Assembly (NCBI RefSeq): GCF_000167355.1
Contig: NZ_AAEW02000007.1
Coordinates: 1 to 64,000, forward strand
Length of the DNA: 64,000 nucleotides
DNA from: Desulfuromonas acetoxidans DSM 684
GTDB taxonomy: Bacteria > Desulfobacterota > Desulfuromonadia > Desulfuromonadales > Desulfuromonadaceae
Direction: 5' to 3'
The notes beneath the pieces were generated by a model. That model saw nothing but the letters and a program-made list of their open reading frames with translations, ran no database searches and had not been told where the DNA came from. Positions within the stretch are counted from its first letter, which is position 1; every line of letters begins with the position of its first letter. Below, one piece after another: positions 26,369 to 34,427 of this stretch. Position numbers and translations under genes: made by a program.

Positions 26369-27687
26369 TTAAACGACACTTCCACCAACACCAGAAGTGC
26401 GATAATCAAAAAACGTCACCGGCTTACGTTTATCTTCCTGCATAGTCTGGCTCCGCACCGTATCCACATCCTCAATCACCACTTCGGGCTTGACCCGAAT
26501 GCGTGCCGCCAACAGCTCCTCAATATGATGCGACGTCAGCTCTGAGCAACTGCTGCCAACCACCACTTTAATCTGATCGGACAGCGCATAATCGTCGCGA
26601 ACCTCAATATAAAACGCCTGAACCTCTTTGAGTTCCTGCAACACCGCAAAGATCGCCGGGGGGTAGACCGTGGTCCCCCGATACTTGAGCATCTGGTTCT
26701 TACGCCCCAACACCGGACCGATCCGCCAACTGTTGCGTCCACATTCGCAGGGATCACGGTAGAGCGTCGCCACATCACCTGTCTTAAAACGGAGTAACGG
26801 CATGCCCGTTACCTGAAGTGGTGTGGCCACAACTTCACCGGCTTCACCAGCGGCAACGCGCTTGCCCTGATTGTCAACGATCTCAACCGCCATCAACTCG
26901 GGTGGCAAATGACCGCCACATCCACAGTTGCAATCGACAAAGGTCGTGGCCATTTCGGTACTGGCATAGGTCCCGTAAACTTCCGCGCCCCACTGGCCTT
27001 GCAGACGCTCGCCCAAAACAGACAACGTCAAATCCTGATGGCGCACCGGCTCACCAATGCACACCAGTTTTTGACGCCGCACTGGCGTGGGTCGATCCCT
27101 TTTTGGCGCAAAATCTCAGCCAGGGCCAGAAACAGCGTCGGCACACCTACCAACGCGTTTGGGCGAAACCGTTCAATCAACTGCGCCACCACGGAAACCG
27201 AACTCGACCCGCCACGAATCACCGTGGATCCGATCTTTTTCAAGCCGAGAAAATACGCCATTCCAGCCATAAAACAGCGATCAATGGCGGCAGCAATCAA
27301 CACCCTGTCGTCCGCTGTCAATCCCGCAGTAGTAAACGCCAACTGCTCATTGAATGACAGCCGTTCGAGATCGTCACGACTCTGCATAAACGCTACGGGC
27401 AAGCCGGTGGTACCGGAAGTCAGACAGATATCCGCCACCTGACGTTCTTCAACACAGAGAAACTCATCACCGTATTGCTCAAGATCGGCCTTGGTGGTAA
27501 ACGGCAGCTCGGCCAAGTCGTCATAACAACGAACATCGCGAAGATCAATCCCGTGCTCACGCGCCATACGTTGATAAAAACGGGAATGGCCGGCAATATA
27601 ATCCACATGTTGCCGCAACAGCACCTGCTGCTGTTCACGGATCACGTCAGGCGCGGCAAACGCCAGTTGTTCACTACAAATCAGCAT
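26369..27687 (-). pseudogene. phenylacetate-CoA ligase-like AMP-dependent ligase, frameshifted
   Basis: Two adjacent reading frames together make one adenylate-forming ligase of about 438 residues. The first (27687 to about 27065) has the ATP-binding loop LTSGTTGLPV; the second (about 27082 to 26369) has YGTYASTEMA, the RFKTGDVATL segment and the C-terminal domain. They join at a run of five A on the minus strand (27072-27068). Six A would restore GVKKLVCIGEP, the expected family sequence, so a single base is missing. This could be a sequencing or assembly error, a recent mutation or recoding. The role would be loading the cinnamic-type acid from the ammonia-lyase onto a carrier. Its start overlaps the PlsC stop by seven bases. 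Confidence 0.85.
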
Positions 27688-28469
27688 GACACCACCTCTA
27701 CCTTGGCTGCCTGCATCACTGTCATCGCTTCCAACGCGTCGACCATGTCCGCTTTAACTTTTTTCTTTAATGCCAGATGCCCTCCCTCATACTGATAATC
27801 ATCCACAGCCACCGGCGCAAGAATCTGCAACTTAACCCGGCACGGACGCAACCATTTACGTCCTGGCGGCAGCAACACATCGGTACCGGTAATACATAAA
27901 GGGACCACGGGACATTGAGCAGCCACGGCAAGTTGAAAGGCACCGGAATAGAAACGTTGAATTTTCCCATCCCGACTGCGGTGGCCCTCAGGAAAGAACA
28001 GAACGGAACCGCCATTTTTCAAAATATCTTTGCCACGTTCCGTGGTTTGTTGCCAGCTGAGATCTTCCACTTCAAGATAGTTGGCCAAACGCATGAACAG
28101 ACGATACCAAAACATTTTAAAAGGCCAGGAACGCACGGCAAAAGTAACGTCGCTGTGCGGCAATGCCGCCATGAAATAGGTATCAAAGAACGACAGATGG
28201 TTGATGACAAACACACAGCGCTCAGGAAGCTCGGATGCGGTCACTCCTTCGCGAGAAAATGACACAAACGGGGAGATCAGCAACAGCCAGCCACGCCCGT
28301 ACAACCAGATAAGGTGACGCACAGCGCGATCAACGGGCCAATGATGACGCAGACGCAGATAGGCCGTCTGAAATGGACTCAAAAATAGACCAAGTACCGT
28401 CCACAGAACCAGCAGGCTATAGATCCAGACATTCATGGCGATTCCGTGCAGCAGAGAATAAGTGTTCAT
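27681..28469 (-). CDS. PlsC-type 1-acylglycerol-3-phosphate acyltransferase family protein
   Basis: About 262 residues with two N-terminal hydrophobic helices. The acyltransferase motifs are NHLSFFD (block I, HX4D), a RSWPFKMFW stretch (block II), FFPEGHRSRDG (block III) and VVPLCITG (block IV). The family esterifies glycerol or glycolipid hydroxyls with acyl-ACP or acyl-CoA. Placed directly after a carrier protein gene, it may transfer the product of that carrier. The start is unclear: ATG at 28469 and ATG at 28436 are both possible and neither has a strong ribosome-binding site. Confidence 0.85.
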   Translation of the reverse strand: MNTYSLLHGIAMNVWIYSLLVLWTVLGLFLSPFQTAYLRLRHHWPVDRAVRHLIWLYGRGWLLLISPFVSFSREGVTASELPERCVFVINHLSFFDTYFMAALPHSDVTFAVRSWPFKMFWYRLFMRLANYLEVEDLSWQQTTERGKDILKNGGSVLFFPEGHRSRDGKIQRFYSGAFQLAVAAQCPVVPLCITGTDVLLPPGRKWLRPCRVKLQILAPVAVDDYQYEGGHLALKKKVKADMVDALEAMTVMQAAKVEVVSC

Positions 28470-28475
28470 GAACAA

Positions 28476-28730
28476 TCAGGATTCGGCAGCAAGTTTCTTG
28501 GCAACAAACGCGTGGATATCACCCAGAGTGCGGATCTCTTTGACATCGGCTTCTTCACGAATCTTGAACTTGAACGCCCCTTCAAGAACAATGACCATAT
28601 CAACGGTATCCAGACTGTCGAGTCCCAGATCCTCATACAGTGATACATCCGGGGTCATTTCATCCAGATCGAGTTCAAATTCTTCCGCCAGGGCCGTATT
28701 GACCGTGGTGATGATTTCCTGTTCAGTCAT
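28476..28730 (-). CDS. acyl carrier protein (third of the locus)
   Basis: An 84-residue acyl carrier protein with an intact DLGLDSLDTVD motif. Two in-frame ATGs occur; AAGGAG lies two bases from the first (28736) and eight from the second (28730), so the second is preferred. It overlaps the end of the ketosynthase gene by eight bases and is followed by the PlsC-type acyltransferase, so it probably receives the chain from that ketosynthase. Of the three locus carriers this one is closest in look to housekeeping AcpP. Confidence 0.93.
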   Translation of the reverse strand: MTEQEIITTVNTALAEEFELDLDEMTPDVSLYEDLGLDSLDTVDMVIVLEGAFKFKIREEADVKEIRTLGDIHAFVAKKLAAES

Positions 28731-29958
28731 GGTCATATCTCCTTAAAACCAGTGAGGTATTCACCCCGCCAAGAGCAAAATTATTTTTTAATGCAAAGCT
28801 TAAAGGTTTTTCTTCTATCTTCTTGATATAATTGAGTTCACAACAACGCTGATCAACATCTTCAAGATGCAAAGTCGGTACCAGTTTGCCCTGCTGAAGC
28901 ATGTCGACAGTGGCAATCGTCTCCAAGGCACCACTGGCAGCCATGGTGTGTCCAAGATGTCCTTTGAGGCTGCTTACGGCCACGGGGGTGTCAAACACGT
29001 CGCCGATCGCCTGACTCTCAGCAATATCCCCCTGCTCCGTTGCCGTGGCATGAGCATTGACGTAATCGACTTGTGCTGCATCAATGTCTGCAGACTCAAG
29101 GGCTTTACGAATACAATGTGCCATCACCCGCGCATCGGGATTGGCAATATTGCCAGGATCAGAGACCGTCGCAAAACCAACCACCTCACCGAGAATATGT
29201 GCTTTGCGGCGCAGGGCGGAATCCAGCGACTCAAGAACCACGACACCACTGCCTTCACCACACACCATCCCGTCGCGATCTGCGGCAAAGGGTCGTGGCG
29301 TCTGCTGCGCCTGATCATTGTAGGCCGTGGATGCCGCATGCATCACATCGAAGGTGGCACAGGTCAGCGGATGCAGTTCATCGGCGCCACCACACAGCAT
29401 CATCTGCTGATGACCCTGAGCAATCATCTCATAGCCGTAACCGATCGCCTGACTCCCTGTGGCACAGGCAGCCGAAGGCGCGAGAAGACGACCAGTAATA
29501 TTAAATGTCTGAGCAATATTGGACGCACAGGTGTGGTTCATCATCTGAAAAAACAGCGTCGATTTCATCCGTTCAAGGCTGTGGTCGGTAAAATAGTCTT
29601 CAAAAAAAGCTTCGGTCACTTCAGTGCTGCCGACAGTGGAACCAACCGCCACCCCCAGATCACCAGACGCACAGAGCTCTTCGTCAATCCCGGCCTGCGC
29701 CATGGCTTCGGTTGCTGCAAGGGTGGCGTAGATCGACATCTTCGACATAGAACGGCGATGCTTGCGAGCAATCTGCTTTGGGTCAATGCCCTGAACACGA
29801 CTGGCCACTAAGCTGCGCAACCCCTGAACCTGGCGTAACGCTTCATAATAAGCCACAGCGCTGCGACCTTCGTACAGTCCGCTGAGCAGATCAGCTACGG
29901 TTCCGCCAAATGGAGAAACGGCTCCCATCCCGGTGATCACAACTCTGTTTAATGACAC
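28723..29958 (-). CDS. beta-ketoacyl-ACP synthase (FabF/FabB-like), active
   Basis: A 411-residue condensing enzyme with Cys165 in SAACATG, His303 in NAHATAT, Lys332 and His337 in KGHLGHTMAASG. The NAHAT variant (instead of NTHGT) occurs in several secondary-metabolism ketosynthases. The start is a GTG preceded by GAGGAG at eight bases and lying within the last codons of the CrtI-like gene. It has no chain-length-factor-like partner next to it; the nearest other ketosynthase is the complete one at 31415, with the flavoprotein between them. Confidence 0.9.
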   Translation of the reverse strand: MSLNRVVITGMGAVSPFGGTVADLLSGLYEGRSAVAYYEALRQVQGLRSLVASRVQGIDPKQIARKHRRSMSKMSIYATLAATEAMAQAGIDEELCASGDLGVAVGSTVGSTEVTEAFFEDYFTDHSLERMKSTLFFQMMNHTCASNIAQTFNITGRLLAPSAACATGSQAIGYGYEMIAQGHQQMMLCGGADELHPLTCATFDVMHAASTAYNDQAQQTPRPFAADRDGMVCGEGSGVVVLESLDSALRRKAHILGEVVGFATVSDPGNIANPDARVMAHCIRKALESADIDAAQVDYVNAHATATEQGDIAESQAIGDVFDTPVAVSSLKGHLGHTMAASGALETIATVDMLQQGKLVPTLHLEDVDQRCCELNYIKKIEEKPLSFALKNNFALGGVNTSLVLRRYDHD

Positions 29959-31418
29959 TGATTCAACTCCTCTGCAACGCGTTGATGCCCTAATAAGGTG
30001 CCACAGGTATAAAAAGCACCGACCATCGCCCCCATCAATCCAGGTGCAGCCAAAGCCTGTCCCGAAAGGTAGAGCCCCCGAACCCGAGTGGCCACCTGCA
30101 GGGGGTAGTGGGCCAATTGATGGCTGACCCCATACACAGCGCCTTGCGGGTAGTGCAAATAATCCCGCAAGGTCAGCGGCGTGGCCAGAAACGGACTTTG
30201 GAGCGCTTGGGAAATCTCCGGTACCGTCTGATCAATACGCTCCATAATCTGCTCACAGTACTGTTGCTTAACGTGCCGATAATCGTCAGGACGCTGGCCG
30301 CGGCGAGTATTTTGCCAGGGCTCAAAGCGACTATAATCTTCCGGCATAATACCGATAATACCGCAGCCCTGTCCAGCTGAGGACAGGTACAAAGGGCGCT
30401 GCGCAATTGTTCCGGAAAACAACTGTGTCCCTTGTTGAAGGTCCGCCAAATACAAATTCCGACCCGCCAACGCATCAACGGGTTGCGCACTGCGGCCAAA
30501 CAACACCAGAGCAGACTGTGTTTCCTGCAATGCGGCCAGACGGCGTCGATACACCGGACGAAAACAACGTTCATCGAGCCAGTCAAGCAACAAGCGCGGG
30601 TCCGCAGCATGGATAACCTGTTTGGCAACAAGTTTCTGCCCGGAGGCAAGAAGAACACCGGCAATCTCGCCCTCACGCCCCACGGACATGGCCGTCACGG
30701 TGGAAGAACAAAACGAGTCAACACCGGCCTGTTGCAGACAATCGTCAAACGCCTGACTTAACTGACTCCCTCCACCACGTACACCATGTACCGAACGACA
30801 GTAAGGGCCAACGACTGCCGCATGAAGACGCAATGGAATCTGGTCCGGAGGTGTACCATGCAGTAAGCAGTGCAAACACAAAGCTGCGCGCAAACGATGA
30901 TCCTGCGTCAGCTCCGCAACAAACGACTGCAGACTGACATCTTGACTGTGGGCAAACAGCCCTTCCTCGCCAAAGGTCTTCTTCGTATTGAGGTACGGCA
31001 TCGAATCACAGATAGACAATACCGTTTGCTGAAAGCGATCAATGGCAGTAGCTTCGTGTGGGAATGCTGCCAGCAATGAATCACGCCAATCCTGCTCTGC
31101 GTAACTGAAATCAATGACATCAGACGTAGAACGGTCAATAATTCGATCAAACCCCTGTCTTTTGAAAGGATAAAGCTCGATCTTCCGGCTCAGACCAAGA
31201 AAACCCAAAAAACGGTCCAGCACCTCCCCCTTACCAAGGCCACCAGCGTAATGAAAACCGGTGTCATGGTGAACACCATGTCGGGAAAATCCACGCAGCA
31301 ACGGAGTGATATGGGCTTCGCGCTCAACCACGGCAACACGCCAACCAAAGTGGGACAACACCAGTGCACAGGTCGCACCACTGATGCCCCCGCCAACGAT
31401 CACCGCGTCATAATTCAA
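29949..31418 (-). CDS. CrtI/phytoene-desaturase-like FAD oxidoreductase
   Basis: About 489 residues. The N-terminal dinucleotide-binding fold YDAVIVGGGISGATCA is followed by VVEREAH and a GGLGKGEVLD stretch. The C-terminus carries LYLSGQALAAPGLMGAM, the FAD-contacting region of the CrtI/NAD(P)/FAD-dependent oxidoreductase family. Such enzymes desaturate, isomerise or saturate polyene chains. The frame runs to 31481 but the best start is TTG at 31418, preceded by a GGGGAGAG box and overlapping the upstream stop as TTGA. A phytoene-desaturase-like gene beside radical SAM and FabF-like genes is also described for anammox ladderane candidate loci. Confidence 0.82.
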   Translation of the reverse strand: MNYDAVIVGGGISGATCALVLSHFGWRVAVVEREAHITPLLRGFSRHGVHHDTGFHYAGGLGKGEVLDRFLGFLGLSRKIELYPFKRQGFDRIIDRSTSDVIDFSYAEQDWRDSLLAAFPHEATAIDRFQQTVLSICDSMPYLNTKKTFGEEGLFAHSQDVSLQSFVAELTQDHRLRAALCLHCLLHGTPPDQIPLRLHAAVVGPYCRSVHGVRGGGSQLSQAFDDCLQQAGVDSFCSSTVTAMSVGREGEIAGVLLASGQKLVAKQVIHAADPRLLLDWLDERCFRPVYRRRLAALQETQSALVLFGRSAQPVDALAGRNLYLADLQQGTQLFSGTIAQRPLYLSSAGQGCGIIGIMPEDYSRFEPWQNTRRGQRPDDYRHVKQQYCEQIMERIDQTVPEISQALQSPFLATPLTLRDYLHYPQGAVYGVSHQLAHYPLQVATRVRGLYLSGQALAAPGLMGAMVGAFYTCGTLLGHQRVAEELNQCH

Positions 31419-32650
31419 TGGCTCTCCCCGAAGTCCAGAACCAGACACGCATTGGTCCCGCCAAAGCCAGCCGAGTTGCACAGCACCGTCTTGGGTGGAT
31501 GGGGCAACGTCTGCGTTACAATACGTAACCCTCTGGCAGCCTCATCCGGTTCCTTAAAATTGATATTCGCGGCAATAAAGCCGTCGCGGGCCATCAGGGT
31601 GCAATACACCACCTGTGCGGCACCGGACATCCACAGCTCATGACCGGTCATCGACTTCAATGACGAAACCAGCGGGCTGTTTTCACCAAATACCGCCTTG
31701 ATATTTTCCGCTTCAGCAACATCGCCGGCCGGGGTCGAGGTGGCATGAGCACACAGATAATCGATCTGTTGCGGTTGAAGATTGGCCCGCTGCAAAGCCT
31801 GAAGCATGGCGCGCTGCAATCCACCACGGCTGGGAACGGAAAGGTTTTCACCATCTGATGAAAAACCGTAGGAGACAACCTCGCCGAGAATCGTAGCACC
31901 ACGCTGCAGGGCATCGTCATAATTCTCCAGCACCACTGCTGCCGCGCCGCCGCTGGGGACTAAACCATCGCGGTCTGCGGAAAAAGGACGGGACGCCGCA
32001 CTCGGTTCATCTTCGCGCACTGAAAACGCTCCAAGGCCATCAAAACTGCACATGGATTGCCAGTTGATCTCCTGCGCACCACCGCAAATTACTCGCTTTT
32101 GACGCCCCAGGGCAATCAGGTCTGCGGCCTGGCCTATGGCATGCCCGCCGCTGGAACACGCCGAGCTCAGTGACCAGCAGGCCCCTTTGGTGCCCAGCAA
32201 CGTATTGAGATTCATCGTCACGCAGGAGGTCATGGAACGAAATATCTGCCCACTGCCGATAGATTTGGTTTCCTGACGCTCGCGCAACAGATCAACTTGT
32301 TCAATGGCGGCCAAACAACTTGAGTCACAGCCGAAAATCAAACCGGTATCTTCACTGCGCACCAGGGTTTCATCAAGAGCCGCCATGTCCAACGCCTGAC
32401 GGCTGGCCGCATACGCCTGAACAGCAAACTCCGGCATACTTTTGCGCTCTTTGCGCGACAAAACCTTTTTGCCGTCAAACCCGTCAATACGGCCAGTGAG
32501 CGCACTGCGAAACCCGAGCGACTTACGCTCCTCGTCCACAACGATTCCGGAACGGCCCTGGCGCAAGGCGTCACTAACACTATCGACATCACAGCCGAGG
32601 CACGAAATAATCCCGATACCGGTTATAGCTACACGATTCAATGTCGTCAT
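31415..32650 (-). CDS. beta-ketoacyl-ACP synthase (FabB-like), active
   Basis: A 411-residue ketosynthase with Cys165 in SSACSSG, His302 in CAHATST and Lys332/His337 in KSMTGHELWMSGA, then a C-terminal GFGGTNACLVL. The KSMTGH loop is FabB-like. The following ELWMSGA replaces the usual SLGAAGA, an unusual change beside the active-site His. It overlaps the flavoprotein gene by four bases and follows the reductase gene by 38 bases. Confidence 0.89.
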   Translation of the reverse strand: MTTLNRVAITGIGIISCLGCDVDSVSDALRQGRSGIVVDEERKSLGFRSALTGRIDGFDGKKVLSRKERKSMPEFAVQAYAASRQALDMAALDETLVRSEDTGLIFGCDSSCLAAIEQVDLLRERQETKSIGSGQIFRSMTSCVTMNLNTLLGTKGACWSLSSACSSGGHAIGQAADLIALGRQKRVICGGAQEINWQSMCSFDGLGAFSVREDEPSAASRPFSADRDGLVPSGGAAAVVLENYDDALQRGATILGEVVSYGFSSDGENLSVPSRGGLQRAMLQALQRANLQPQQIDYLCAHATSTPAGDVAEAENIKAVFGENSPLVSSLKSMTGHELWMSGAAQVVYCTLMARDGFIAANINFKEPDEAARGLRIVTQTLPHPPKTVLCNSAGFGGTNACLVLDFGESH

Positions 32651-32688
32651 CGCTTCTCGATTCCTGAAAACAACGAAAAACAGAAAAA

Positions 32689-33426
32689 TTACGGCATGCA
32701 GGCGCCGCCATTAACGGAGAACACCTGACCGGTAATGTATTCGGCTTTATCCGAACATAGAAAATCAACCATATCAGCCACTTCCTGCGCTTTACCAATT
32801 CGGCCAAGGGGAACCATCGGTAAAATTTTATCCAGCGGCAACTCTTCGGTCATTTCCGTTTCGATAAAACCCGGGGCAACGGCATTAACCAGTATCTTGC
32901 GCTTGGCTACCTCCATCGCCAGTGAACGCGTCGCACCGATCATCCCGGCTTTGGCGGCAGAGTAATTAGTCTGGCCACCGACGCCTGTCTGACCGGAGGT
33001 GGAGACGATATTGATGACACGCCCACAGCGCTTGCGTAACATCTGGGGCAAGACCTGACGGGTCACATTAAAAAAGCCACCAAGATGCACTGAAATCACA
33101 TCATTCCACTCCTGAGAACTCATCAGAGCTAACAGGGTATCCTTGGCAAAACCAGCATTATTGATAATGGCAAAGGGGGTCGCGTTTTCGAGATAAGGCT
33201 TTAACGCGTTTTCACAGGCCGCGATATCAGCGACATCAAACGGAAGCAACAGACACTGACCACCTGCCTGCTCAATCTCATTCTTAACCAGATTGGCGGC
33301 ATCATGGTCGCTACGGTAATTGAGCCAGATATCAAATCCGGACTGCGCTAATGTGATCGCAATAGCGGCACCAATCCCCTTGCCGCCTCCTGTTACCAAT
33401 GCAATTTTACGTTCTGAATTTGCCAT
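32689..33426 (-). CDS. 3-oxoacyl-ACP reductase (FabG-like SDR), first gene of the upstream arm
   Basis: A 245-residue short-chain dehydrogenase. TGGGKGIG binds NADPH, the NNAG motif is present, and the catalytic residues are Ser in NIVSTSGQ, Tyr and Lys in YSAAKAG; the C-terminus ends VNGGACMP as in FabG. It reduces 3-ketoacyl-ACP during chain growth and is the only ketoreductase in the locus. It is clearly distinct from the housekeeping FabG at 56287-57024. GAGGTT lies nine bases before the ATG. A 174-base AT-rich gap upstream probably contains the promoter of this arm. Confidence 0.93.
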   Translation of the reverse strand: MANSERKIALVTGGGKGIGAAIAITLAQSGFDIWLNYRSDHDAANLVKNEIEQAGGQCLLLPFDVADIAACENALKPYLENATPFAIINNAGFAKDTLLALMSSQEWNDVISVHLGGFFNVTRQVLPQMLRKRCGRVINIVSTSGQTGVGGQTNYSAAKAGMIGATRSLAMEVAKRKILVNAVAPGFIETEMTEELPLDKILPMVPLGRIGKAQEVADMVDFLCSDKAEYITGQVFSVNGGACMP

Positions 33427-33488
33427 CAGGAATTCAACCTCAGTTGTTGATCTAATTAGTCAAAGTAGACAAATGTAACATGGGGCGT

Positions 33489-33517
33489 ATTCTATACAAA
33501 TATAGTGGCTGGCACAA
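33489..33517 (-). promoter_or_regulatory. possible promoter of the upstream arm
   Basis: On the minus strand TTGTGC (33517-33512) and TAGAAT (33494-33489) are 17 bases apart. The -10 is one base from consensus, the -35 is poor. The surrounding 170 bases are unusually AT-rich and contain no gene. Confidence 0.35.
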
Positions 33518-33600
33518 CTGCTTATCCGGGAAAGATTAGAAAATAAAAACCATTATAATTCTAATAAGATAGTATACGTAACCTGCCCCCTTACATCGTA

Positions 33601-34332
33601 TCATCCCCGACGACGGCCCGGCCAGTCTTGAACACTTTCAGACAACCGATTAATGAGTCCTCGCAATTGATTCAATTCAGCAACGTCAGGGGCTGCCTGA
33701 TGCAGGAGTCGTCTCAACATCGTCGGAATTACTTCAGGTCGACTCGGATTGACATAGCCCACTCGGTGCACCAGTTCATCGAGCTGCTGGAACAGCGGCT
33801 CAAACTGATCGTGGGTGGGTTGATCCCGTTGCACTATACCCACCCGATCCTGTCGGCGAGACAGTTCATACAGAGTGACGACCACCGCTTGGGCCAGATT
33901 CAGCGATCCGGTCTCATCAGTGGTTTCAATGGTAGCGGCCTGGGAACACAGAGCAACCTCCTGTGTCGTCAATCCCCTGTCTTCACGACCAAACACGAAA
34001 GCAACACGGCTTTGCGCCGCCACAGATTGAAAGCGTTGTGACAGTTCTTCGAGGGGCAACAGGTTGCCACGCAGGCGACCTGTTCGCCGTGTTAGTGCAA
34101 CACTGTGATGCACATCAGCCAGTGCCGCAGCCAAATCGGGGAAATGTTCCGCCTGCCCCAATAAAGGACGAGCTCCCACAGAAAATTTAACCGCATCGGA
34201 ATGAAAGGGGTCACAGGACTTAACCAGCCGCAATTGCGCTACACCAAAATTAGCCATGGCCCGACAAACTGCACCGACATTGCCGGGCTGGCGAGGTTCA
34301 ACAAGAACAACAATCGGTGTAAAATGGCGCAT
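33601..34332 (-). CDS. trmJ: TrmJ-like tRNA/rRNA 2'-O-methyltransferase (SPOUT)
   Basis: A 243-residue SpoU-family methyltransferase. Motif 1 VEPRQPGNVGAVCRAMANFG is at the N-terminus, motif 2 FGREDRGLT in the middle and motif 3 SLNLAQAVVVTLYEL follows, forming the SAM-binding trefoil knot. The C-terminal ~80 residues match the TrmJ extension that recognises tRNA position 32. AAGGAG overlaps an upstream GTG (34338) and is six bases before the ATG at 34332, so the ATG is used. Not related to the biosynthetic locus. Confidence 0.88.
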   Translation of the reverse strand: MRHFTPIVVLVEPRQPGNVGAVCRAMANFGVAQLRLVKSCDPFHSDAVKFSVGARPLLGQAEHFPDLAAALADVHHSVALTRRTGRLRGNLLPLEELSQRFQSVAAQSRVAFVFGREDRGLTTQEVALCSQAATIETTDETGSLNLAQAVVVTLYELSRRQDRVGIVQRDQPTHDQFEPLFQQLDELVHRVGYVNPSRPEVIPTMLRRLLHQAAPDVAELNQLRGLINRLSESVQDWPGRRRG

Positions 34333-34360
34333 CTCCACTCCTTCTTCTCACAGCACTTAA

Positions 34361-34401
34361 ATAAAGAAAAAAGGGTGCCATCCGAAATGATGGCACCCTT
34401 T
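34361..34401 (-). terminator. rho-independent terminator after the FadL-like gene
   Basis: A perfect 13-bp stem (34370-34382 with 34389-34401) with a six-base loop, followed on the minus strand by a T-rich tract (TTTTCTTTAT). It lies 27 bases after the porin stop codon and before the trmJ-like start. Confidence 0.9.
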
Positions 34402-34427
34402 AAGCTCATTGCTTGCAATCCACCACG

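Noticed and set aside
27060-27080. Programmed -1 frameshift in the ligase
   Set aside because: The five-A run lacks a proper X-XXY-YYZ slippery heptamer and I see no strong downstream stem; a deletion or sequencing error is simpler.
26369-27082. A separate gene encoding only the C-terminal half of the ligase
   Set aside because: Its only start is an internal GTG without a ribosome-binding site, and the sequence continues the upstream half in exact family register after one added base.
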